Source of the DNA: Skeletonema tropicum
Taxonomy: Eukaryota; Bacillariophyta; Thalassiosirophyceae; Thalassiosirales; Thalassiosiraceae
Length of the DNA stretch: 64,000 nucleotides
Assembly (NCBI GenBank): GCA_037178625.1
Contig: CM074130.1
Span: 3,658,001-3,722,000, forward strand
Reading direction: 5' to 3'
Numbering within the stretch: position 1 is the stretch's first letter; each line of letters opens with the position of its first letter. This document shows, one piece after another, positions 42,774 to 51,775 of this stretch. Position numbers and translations under genes: made by a program. The notes under the pieces were generated by a model, which did not search any database, was not told the DNA's origin, and saw only the letters and a program-made list of their open reading frames with translations.

Positions 42774-43273
42774 TGCGATATTTATTACTCCTACTTCTAT
42801 CAATACAACGATATTGTAACAACAATAACAGATCTTCTCTTCGTCTACAGTAGGTATTGTAACATTGAGTATCAATCTAAGATGCCAATGCTCATCAATG
42901 CTCTACAAAAATGCTGGGAGAGGGCGGAGCGAGGTGGCGCTGGAGCGTGACGAGTGACGAGATAGAGGATGGATCTGATCGACTGCGGTCAATTTGGCCT
43001 GAAACGTGTCCGACAGTGTCCCATCCACGTGTACTTTTTTGCCACCGCACCTCTCACATCACGTCCATCTTCTTGAACTTCGCATCTTCTGCATCTTCAA
43101 GAGCGCAAGATGAAGAGAACTCCCGCCCCACCGTCCATCATGATGAAGCTTTCTCATAGAGATAGCTGACAAAGAGTGGAGTGGATGTCATAGACAATCA
43201 GGGAAGAGAATTCTAAACTACTTTTCATTCTTCCAATCCAAATTTATATTTCAGCTACATACTCTCTTGTATT
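42774..43273. promoter_or_regulatory. divergent promoter region, EXO84-like and TLC genes
   Basis: A 500-bp gap between two divergent starts. It includes a GC-rich GGGAGAGGGCGGAGCGAGGTGGCG patch (42914-42937) and TCCACGTGTAC with a CACGTG E-box/G-box core at 43025. Its use as a promoter is inferred from position. Confidence 0.4.
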
Positions 43274-44397
43274 ATGTGCATCTCTACTGAACAACTAAAC
43301 TACAACCCAAAGAAGAATGGCGTGATGGGCGCTTCTCCGTCTCCGTCAAGATTGCGGCCCATGCTGCCATTGATTCTCTGCGGCTATGTATTCAATACTT
43401 CATTCTACTTTGCCGTGAAAACTCTGCTCCTTTACTCAGGCTGGAACTTTACAATAGATTCGCAATATTGCCCAGAGGACAACCCATCATGTATAAGAAC
43501 AGATTTGGCTGCGTTTCAAATTGTAGCACTTGTCAACCTTACTTATTTGGGACTATTGGGAGTTTACTCATACTTCATATCGAGCAAAGGAGTGAAAAAT
43601 GGAATACCAAATACACCTCAGGGACGATTGTTTGGGCATTTCCGGGATGCAGACTGCGTGAATGCGGGAATCGTCGTCTTTCAAGGATATGACTTTGTTA
43701 CCAGTATGTTCTTTGAAGAGCACTGTACAATGATCATGATGACACATCACTTCCTGGCGTTCATTTGCGGTTTATATTCCTTGGAATATGGAGTGAGTTT
43801 TGGATCTGATAGTTTTGTTGTACTTTTACATATGTGATACAAACATTCAGCTCATACTGAGATAACTTTTCGTCCTTAATTCTTTCCTTTCGTAGCTTGT
43901 GCCACATTATGCAGGTAAGAAGCCGATTGTTTATGTGTATCTGTATGCTGATTGTACAATATCCAATGATTTTTCTCAACATTAAATTGAACATCATCTG
44001 ACAAATTTCTTTAACCTTCTCGAATGCAGTCTATTTTGGAGGCGTGAGCGAATTTTCAAGCATTTTTTTAGCTCTTTCGACTCTGTTCCAGTATCACCCT
44101 CCGTCTACTCTTCTCCCTGCTGATTCTCCAAAACTTCCACTACTCATTGCATTGGAGCTATTTTGTCAAGCAATGTTTGTTCTGACATTTTTCATCTTTC
44201 GAATTGTTGGCTGGATTTACACCACAACCAAATTCTTGATAGATTCTAGATACGTTATGCAAAAGAAATTACACAACAGATACAAGCCTGGCTCTGGATG
44301 GTTTCTTTGGTACCTAATCACAATTTCAATTTTGCTGAGCATGCTTCAGATATATTGGTTCTGGCAAATTGTGGAAAAGGTCAAAAGTATGCTTTAA
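43274..44397 (+). CDS. TLC-domain (TRAM/LAG1/CLN8) membrane protein with a 19-nt exon
   Basis: Three exons: 43274-43792, 43896-43914 (19 nt) and 44030-44397, with GT-AG introns of 103 and 115 nt, giving 301 aa. The micro-exon supplies LVPHYA, which sits between LYSLEYG and VYFGGVSEFSS, exactly the conserved core of the TLC domain. Several transmembrane helices are visible (about residues 31-50, 80-102, 155-172, 205-235, 270-292). MTHHFLAF matches the family's His-rich helix. TLC proteins include ceramide synthases and lipid-sensing proteins; this member lacks the full Lag1 motif, so a ceramide synthase role is not claimed. Confidence 0.82.
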
Positions 44398-44937
44398 GAA
44401 TGCTCGGACTTGTAGTAGATAGTAAATTAGCTTGAAGAAAAAGAAGATAATGATAAATAGACCGAACATTGAGATAGTTCACCCAATCCAAATACCCCAG
44501 TAGAAGTTACTTAGCTTGGAGCGGCTTGGAGAGGATAGCATAGATGAAAGGTATGGGAGGAGTAGGCCTTTGTACTACATTTTCCAGAACAAATGTTTTT
44601 GCCCGCGAGTGTGGCGTTTTCGTCACACTACCCGTCATTTACGACCCCTTTTAGATCTAATCGTCATTTCTACGTAGGAATAGTACAAGCCCGTAGAAGC
44701 TCAACAGCAATTTCACAAGCACTACATGACATGAACCATGTCGGCCCTGTAGAGCCGCTGCTATCCCTATTTTCGCTCATCCATTCGCCGAAAGATCCTA
44801 AGTATTGACAGGAGACTCCTCTCATTGTGTTGTTGATCGGTCGTAGTAGTCATAGGCGGCCGCTGTCATTGATTAAGTCTCGTCGGCTACTTTGCAAATT
44901 TTACGCTACACATCTCATCATATCTGCACACATCATC

Positions 44938-46042
44938 ATGGCCAGTGACAGCGATAGGATCGCGGCCGTCCTGAAAGGGATGAGGGGTTCTAGAGTAGAT
45001 GATCATAAACATGCTAGCCGTGGCGGAAGAGCCTACCCAAAAGAAGTGCGTGAGAAGATCATGGGGGGGACGGAATTGCATCCGTCAAGACACCAGTTGT
45101 GAGGCGCCTACAGGAACAAAAGAAGTTCCCTTCACTGCAGACTTGCAGAAGGTGGCTGAGACAGTATGTTACGTTGGGGAACATCTTACCAAAGCGCAAA
45201 ACCGGCAACAAGGCCGTGACACGGGAGATTGATGGGGAGGCTCTTTTTCAGCTTGCCCTGTATCGGATGGTAAGGCCTCATGCAAGGCTGTACGAGGTTA
45301 GAGCTTATCTCTCCAATAGATTCCCGACTGTTGAGCCCTACTCGGACTCACAAATATATCGAGGAGAACAGCGGCTAGGTCTCTCCCGAAAAGCTGCGTC
45401 GTCGACATCACAAGAGGCATACTCACGAAAGAATCTACTCAAACGCAAAATGTATTGGGAAGAACCGTACCCCCTTGGTGTCGCAGGCGAGAGTACGGCA
45501 TCCATTATTGATATTGACGAAGCAAAATTCAAACTCGAGTCGACGGACCGCTCTTACGGGAAGGTGGCCCGAGAGTTCCGATGCAATTTAAGAGGAAGCT
45601 ACAAAAAGGGAGACCCGGAACCAATTTGATTATGGCCGTATCTGGAGATAATCAAAATCCAATCTCTTTCCATAAACAATTCACAGAAGGAGGGACTGAT
45701 CTTCATAGGTTCTATTGCTTCATGGAGGATTTGATCGACTTCCTTGGCAACAACTACCCAAACCGGAGCTTCCTTTTCACATTAGACAATCTCAATATCC
45801 ACAAACACCCCATCATCCTGAACTTGATTGAAGATGCTGGACATCGAGTCGTGTTTCGAGCACCTTATTGATCGTGTGACGGATCTATTGAGTATGTCTT
45901 CAATACCATACACACCATCCTTGAGATGGGTGGCGACAAAATGGAAGATGTGAATGCTTTGGTGAATCGGATTAATCTTATCATCGGAAGTATGGGATCT
46001 TTCCGTAGATACTTTCTACACGTAGGATTTCCTGACAACTAG
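44938..46042 (+). pseudogene. DDE transposase (IS630/Tc1-like), two frameshifts and one nonsense codon
   Basis: The ATG is at 44938. A helix-turn-helix-like N-terminal part (RAYPKEVREKIMGG) is cut by a one-base loss in a G-run near 45063. The next frame (from about 45070) carries TCRRWLRQYVTLGN and the first catalytic block IIDIDEAKFKL. A second one-base loss near 45596 (KKG run) shifts to a frame with NLIMAVSGDNQNP and the second block FTLDNLNIHKHP. A TGA at 45868-45870 precedes the third block GSIEYVFNTIHTIL with the catalytic Glu. All three DDE blocks are thus present but in separate frames, so this copy cannot make an enzyme. Confidence 0.85.
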
Positions 46043-46131
46043 TTATTCATGAAGTAGAATAATACAAATAATGATGTATAATCATATGAATTTAGTTCAA
46101 AAGAAACTATGCATAGCCTAATTCAAGCGCT

Positions 46132-47111
46132 TCAAGTGCTTGATAGAATCTGTGAGCAAATCTGCTGCCTCCGGAGTACTGCACAATTGAACTCTTCCAA
46201 GTGCTTCTTCTTTGCCTTACAAGCTTTGGTGATTGATTTATTCACCTTCGCATTATCGTCGAAATCAGGTTCTTTATCGCAGAGTGAATGGCTGCACTTC
46301 GGACATGGCAAAGAAATCGCTTTCCCTCCAAACTTATTGTACTCCCGATCCAACTTATCCGATGATAGCTTCACTGCCTTGCAACCTTTTTTGTTGATAT
46401 TTCTCCTTGTCCAACTTTGCCAAACAATACAGTTGAACGTTCTCTAGAATTGTGGTGAATACTGCCAACTCTCTCTCCAATGCCCTCGTCAAGAAATTAT
46501 CATGTTGAGACTCGTTCATCAATACCCAGGTCTTTGCCATGGCCGCTGCAATCACCGACTTTTTTGTCTTCTGTGCGTATCTTTTTGTCGGAATTACCGT
46601 CATAGCACGACATTTTAGTGGATCACTGCACTTGGCCGCTGCTTCAACGATAGAAGCTTTGTTTCCGAGAGAGTATTCATGTTTGTGAGGAGTTTACCTG
46701 CTGAATGCGTAGTAGATGTCATGTCTTCCTTTGCCGCAAGCCTTGACTCAATAGCAGACTGTAGAGATGGAGAAATTTTTCGAATAGTGGGAGATGGAAT
46801 CTTCACAACTTTGGGAGGACGTATTCCCTTGTGGGAGGACGTTTGGAATCTGCACCAGCGGCGGCACCATCGTCATCATTATCATTGCTGCTCGGCGAGG
46901 CATGAGGGGAGGGGAGAAGTTCGACTGATGGGGTCGGCGAATCAACATCGGCCGATGAAAGACTCTCACTCTCTTTAGATTTTCTTAATCTTTCTTTTTC
47001 TCTGGCCTTTTCCCTTGCCGCTTTCTTTGCATCAACTCTGGCCCACATTTCCCTATACAGAGGAATGATAGGAGGATGATCCGGATCCGGATGGGATGGA
47101 AATACCGTCAT
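46132..47111 (-). pseudogene. second gene of the mariner-like transposon, multiply frameshifted
   Basis: Reading leftward from the ATG at 47111 (MTVFPSHPDPDHPP), four frames join end to end: to about 46803, 46806-46615, 46603-46355, and 46374-46132. The first break is explained by a 20-bp insertion that doubles CGTCCTCCCA near 46812-46835. The others look like one-base indels in short runs near 46670-46690 and 46390. The N-terminal part is basic and coiled (KKAAREKAREKERLRK); the C-terminal part has CPKCSHSLCD, a possible zinc knuckle. This is an accessory gene of unknown role, opposite in direction to the transposase. Confidence 0.6.
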
Positions 47112-47202
47112 CTTTCTTGCCCTTTGGCGAGGCAAAGGGCGAGGCAGACGACATCTGTGTACTGCTATTGATGTATCTAATACTATTGGCTCCCCCTATG
47201 AG

Positions 47203-47854
47203 GCAGCCATAATCATATAGCGCCGTTTCTCAATAATCATATAGCGCCAGGTACATGTATGTAATTCCTACATACGTTAAGTGGCCCTTTCTCACACAAC
47301 GCTCGCACTTAACCGCTTCAACGCTCAAATTTTTTTTTGCCCGCCACGCATCATCAACTCACAACACACACACATGCCCAGCAATTGAAAACTGTGTTCG
47401 CAGATAGTATCAGTACCGTTAGCGAGACTAATCAGTACCGTGTTAGCAAGACTATGGGTTATCTCTTACCTCTACCTGCTGTTTCAATCCTACTTATCGT
47501 ACTGGTACTACGCAAACTTTGGTGACGGGTAACGTATCTTTCATAAGTACCTGAGACGAACTTCAATAAGAGAAAGGATGATAAGGACGAAACGTATCGT
47601 GGATTGCCGCTTCCGCTATTCGAGTACCGCTAATGGTAGTGAAGTCCTTATTTCATATGTAGGAGTGCCGTTTATGTGCCGGAGAGGAATGTAAGACGGG
47701 TGGAATGATGGTGAGTTTCATGCGGGGCATTTGACAAAAGTGAGAAATGTGCGAGCGTTGTGTGAGAAAGGGCCACCTCACGTATGTAGGAATTACATAC
47801 ATGTACCTGGCGCTATATGATTATTGAGAAACGGCGCTATATGATTATGGCTGC
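47203..47854. mobile_element. long-TIR non-autonomous element, copy B (MULE-like), nested
   Basis: A 652-bp element nearly identical to copy A at 3063-3717, with the same roughly 115-bp TIRs starting GCAGCCATAATC. It is flanked by a perfect 11-bp duplication CCCCCTATGAG (47192-47202 and 47855-47865). Copy A's flank is unrelated in sequence, which proves independent insertions. It lies inside the larger mariner-like element, so it inserted later. Confidence 0.9.
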
Positions 47855-48056
47855 CCCCCTATGAGCCGGCGATCCTTTTTCCGACTCCTCAATGGACCCG
47901 CCGGACGCTTCGATGAAATTGCCGTTGAGCTTCTACGGGCTTGTACTATTCCTACGTAGAAATGACTATTAGATCTAAAAGGGGTCGTAAATGACGGATG
48001 GTATGACGAAAACGCCACACGCGCGGGCAAAAACATTTGTTCTGGAAAATGTAGTA

Positions 48057-48814
48057 CAGGTAGGGGGGAGGGGGATGACCCCCGAAATGAAGGTTTTATC
48101 TGGTCTGGTAGAAATCGTCTAAATTGGGGTAAAATGTAAAATGGTCAATAGGAGTATTAGCCAATATTTGGCTAATTTTAGACGAAAATCACAAAGCACG
48201 GGAGCTCGTCCCCTCCCGGGGGGATTACCGGGGGAGTTCCCCCCGATTTCTGGTAGGCTAGCCCCCATATCCAAAGGCCTTGGACCAGGACTAAACTCTC
48301 CCCCTTTCAGGATGCGGCTTTATAGCGGGACAGTATCGTGTCTTATCGGTATCTGATGTCATCTTTTGTTTGGAGGAACTAGTAACTCATCTAGGGTTCC
48401 GATATTTCGTTCACAGAAACATTTGCATCACATCACGTCAGGCTAAATTGAATTGCTCATATGCAAACATCTTGGGCAAGAAGCACACACTACTTCTGCT
48501 TTTGCTTCCGTGGGAAGGCAAGGGTGCGGCAAAATCAAAACATCATCGTTTACTGTCATGTACCTATGCTATGTGCACCGAAACAGTTACATATGTCATG
48601 TATGTGCACCGAAAAGTCGTCTTCCTTGCTCAATAATTGATCTCCTGGGGCCTGCATGCGGTTTTCACATACCGTCGACACAGACAACCTTTCACCTTTT
48701 CATTCACCAAGTGAGTACTTCAGTAGAGTACCGTCGTCTCGTGATTGCAAAGCCATCGCCAGTGTTCCCACCACAAACTGCCAAAGTGACCATCATCTTC
48801 TGTGAACAACAACA
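48057..48814. other. intergenic upstream of TAZ gene 2
   Basis: This 758-bp stretch starts at the mariner-like element's right border. A CCCCTCCCGGGGGGATTACCGGGGGAG patch at 48209-48235 is locally GC-rich and partly palindromic. ATGTGCACCGAAA is repeated at 48571 and 48602 (direct repeat 31 bp apart, each near a GTCATGTA word). No credible ORF; probably promoter and 5' leader of the TAZ gene. Confidence 0.45.
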
Positions 48815-50254
48815 ATGAATGTTGCACAAATCAAAGGTGGGGGCGCGAAGGCTGGAGTTGCAGATAATGTTCTCATGAACGATGACGATAGAACCTCTGG
48901 TGAATCGTCCCCAATTAATGTACCCATTATCAGCAATTCAATTGTTTCGTCTCCAACATCAATAACACCCAATGCATTAATGGCAACACATAGTCTCGGC
49001 GACCCAAGTTCTCTTCAATCGAGCGATACCCTAACATTGGCGGCTATGTACCACTCAAGCCGACGATCAAGCGACAACAGTTCAGAGAAAAACAACCAAC
49101 AACTTCTTCCGTCGACACAAGATCTCCTACCGCCTCCACCAATTTACTCTGCCATTGGCAAAGATCACGGGCAATCACTTCAGTCTGAACAAAAAAATAG
49201 TGCTCAACCAGCTCTAGTCTCAACCAATACCTTGAATGATAGCTGGAATTCGCTGGTGAACTCTTCCTTCTTGAAATCTTCTAATAGTGCTGCAATGGCA
49301 ACGAATCCTCCCATCATCAACATATTTCAAAGCCAGCAACGTGGTCGCTGCACAAAGAAGAAACAGGGTAATATTGATTGGTCCACAATGAATAACTATA
49401 GTATGGAGGAGATGGAGGAGCCTCCATGTCCAAACGTACCTGTGCCAGAAGGCGATGGTGATTCTACTTCAGCGCTTGATGACTCTGAATACCCGCATGT
49501 TAGACGTCGTTCTGACTTTAAAATTGACGAAGATCAAGAGAAGTCATCGAGTCCAGGTGCCTATGGATGTAATCCAGCTGAGTTACCAGCCCCACCACAC
49601 AAGAAGAAAAGGCGGGGTGGCTTGCGCATGAGCATGGATGAGAGTAGCAATGACCCTACCAAACTTCAGGTTCCAACGAATGACACCCCAGCCATCCCAT
49701 TACCTTGCTCCTCCGATACAGCATTCGACATCTACGTTCCGAACAATGCATATCAATCATCTAAGATGAGTTCAACTTTCGACGATGATATCAATTTGAG
49801 TCGAAGTAGAAGACAAGAAGAGTTATCTCCAACCCCAAGAAGAAACTCTCTAAGATTAGAAGACTTGGAAGATGAGCAGGAGAGTATCGAAGAAAGACAG
49901 AGTGAACTTGTAAGACGAAAAATCCAAAGGCTTCTTCTTATCCGACACTGCACGAAATGTTCCATTCGATCGATCTCGCTTCCTCCCAATGTAAACGCTA
50001 TCGACACTGGATATTTTTGCCCAGTCACTTCTCGTTGTGCAGAGGGCAAGGCACTCTGTGCCCACATCAAAACATGCAAGCTAGCTAATTGTACCTACAA
50101 GAAATGTTTGACAACAAGAGAGGTCCTAGGACACTACATCAACTGCAAGGATCGCGGATGCAAGATTTGTGGCCCAGTGAGAACTCGCGACAAGAGGAGA
50201 AGAAATCAGATGAAGGAAGATATAGAATGGAAACATGTAAATATGCTTTTGTAA
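48815..50254 (+). CDS. TAZ zinc-finger protein 2
   Basis: A 479-aa single-exon gene with an ACAACAATG start. Residues about 1-365 are low-complexity and disordered (Ser/Asn/Pro-rich). Residues about 366-460 form a TAZ-type finger: RRKIQRLLLIRHCTKC, then GYFCPVTSRCAEGKALCAHI, CKLANCTYKKCLTTREVLGHY and CKDRGCKICGPV, with the Cys/His spacing of CBP/p300 TAZ domains. It differs from the other TAZ protein in sequence outside the finger. A nuclear transcription-adaptor role is inferred from the family. Confidence 0.8.
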   Translation: MNVAQIKGGGAKAGVADNVLMNDDDRTSGESSPINVPIISNSIVSSPTSITPNALMATHSLGDPSSLQSSDTLTLAAMYHSSRRSSDNSSEKNNQQLLPSTQDLLPPPPIYSAIGKDHGQSLQSEQKNSAQPALVSTNTLNDSWNSLVNSSFLKSSNSAAMATNPPIINIFQSQQRGRCTKKKQGNIDWSTMNNYSMEEMEEPPCPNVPVPEGDGDSTSALDDSEYPHVRRRSDFKIDEDQEKSSSPGAYGCNPAELPAPPHKKKRRGGLRMSMDESSNDPTKLQVPTNDTPAIPLPCSSDTAFDIYVPNNAYQSSKMSSTFDDDINLSRSRRQEELSPTPRRNSLRLEDLEDEQESIEERQSELVRRKIQRLLLIRHCTKCSIRSISLPPNVNAIDTGYFCPVTSRCAEGKALCAHIKTCKLANCTYKKCLTTREVLGHYINCKDRGCKICGPVRTRDKRRRNQMKEDIEWKHVNMLL

Positions 50255-50347
50255 TAGATATTAGCTGATACGAATACAAGCTCTGCTCAAGTTCCAAACT
50301 CGGCAATCTCTTACTCTCTTGCGGGGCAGCTGAATCTGAATCGTTGA

Positions 50348-51262
50348 TTAGGTAGAAGCAGAAAGAAGCTCTCCCCTTTTGATGCGAATACTTTGTTCGT
50401 TTCCAAAATATCCAGGACTATAATGTGCCATGATTGTTGCTGTCCAGCAGTATTCGCCAGATAATCCCTGAAAGAATAACAGAAATCGTCCGTAAGTGGC
50501 ACGGATATACAATAAAAATAGCATTGAAATCCAGGACATACGACTCACATCTTTCATAACTCCCAATCGTCGTCCATTTTTGTATGCAGTAAGAGTTCCT
50601 GAGTCTAAGTCTAGAAGCAAGCCCAACTCTCCATCTTCAAATTCAAATGCCTACATTCAACTCCACTGGACGTCATCGTTGACAGAGGACTCTGACTCTG
50701 CATTCCAATCAGTCCAGCTGCACGTTCCATCAAATTGGTTGAAAATACACCAATGCACGTCGCTATCATCCCACCTTTCATTCCATTGTCCCGCCAGAAA
50801 TTCATGAGCCTCTGTAACATGCATACTAAATAATTGCAGCCCAAGCTTGTCCAGACCTTGGATTGGTCGAATAACTCCAGGCCAAAAGTAGCAGAATTCT
50901 CTACAACCTGCACTTGTATAGTATACCACAACACGAATATCATTCAGACAATCAACGTTTCGTACAAACTAATAACTTCTAAACCTTAACTCACCTTTCA
51001 TTGAGAATGTTGCGTAGTGCTTTCCAGACCTCATGACATGGTTACTGATAGCAGTGTTTGGATATCCCGGCCATTCATCCTCGAAAGGATTGCACACACT
51101 GCCTGGAGGAGGAGACGAACTTATGCACGCTGGATTTTTATCAACGTACTCAACCCGATCACCAATAAGTTGATCAAAAGTAAGCGGAGAACGAAGCAAT
51201 TCAAGCTCATGAAGCAAGCTAATCCAAGATTCTCCGCAAACGCAGCTAGGGTTGGGACACAT
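50348..51262 (-). pseudogene. SPRY/B30.2-domain gene with two in-frame nonsense codons
   Basis: Three exons read correctly: 50995-51262, 50549-50907 and 50348-50467 (GT-AG introns of 87 and 81 nt), 249 codons in all. Seen: CPNPSCVCGESW at the start, SNHVMRSGKHYATFSMKG, GVIRPIQGLDKLGLQLF, SWTDWNAE, then GLLLDLDSGTLTAYKNGRR, LGVMKD and GLSGEYCWTATI. This is the B30.2/SPRY fold as found in many diatom proteins. Exon 2 contains TGA at 50657-50659 and TAG at 50651-50653, two codons apart, just where relatives have a Gly-Met-Glu-like turn (GGA and GAG would each be one change away). Exon boundaries and both flanks are intact, so decay is recent. Confidence 0.75.
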
Positions 51263-51775
51263 GTAGCGCGGCAATGCATTCGATTATAATTCCGACGATC
51301 GATCGAGAAATTGCTGCCTTGACAACTCTTCAGCTAAGGACCAATGACAATCTTCCTCTGCAATATCACATCGTTTGCAGGTGAGCGCTAGGTTCAAAAT
51401 AGCTTTGCTATCGAGAAAAGATGCCACTAGGAATAGAATGTCATCGTTGTGAAAGAGCATTATCGCAGATTCTTTACTGTGTCGACGGCGTCGACTGAGA
51501 AAAATATCAATGGAGAAGACGACTTGTTCGCAATGAAAATGACAAAGAAGCCAATGTAACCATAGACCACAGCGTACTGTAATTCCATTCCCGGCGAGTC
51601 CTTACTTATATTCGTTAGTCGTCCTATCGTCCTTTTTTATCGTTCTCGTCCAAAAAGGAGGGAAGTCACGTAGGAATTAGTATGTGGAAAGCTACACTCA
51701 CCCCACTGCCATAGACTGCCATCTAATCTCCCGAATCATCTCAAAAAATTACCACAAATCAATCACTGTCTCCAG
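51263..51775. promoter_or_regulatory. divergent promoter region, SPRY gene and RPC2
   Basis: A 513-bp gap between two divergent starts. A dyad TCGACGGCGTCGA lies at 51481-51493. Nothing coding was found. Its promoter role is inferred from position. Confidence 0.4.

Larger units (their letters stand above)
44575..48054. mobile_element. Tc1/mariner-IS630-like transposon with about 140-bp TIRs, decayed
   Basis: A 3480-bp element starts CTACATTTTCCAGAACAAAT and ends with the inverse, flanked by TA (44573-44574 and 48055-48056). The inverted arms extend about 140 bp with a few mismatches, to about 44720 and 47915. It carries a broken DDE transposase gene (plus strand, 44938-46042) and a broken second gene (minus strand, 46132-47111). 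A separate long-TIR element (47203-47854) is nested between that gene and the right TIR. Confidence 0.9.
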
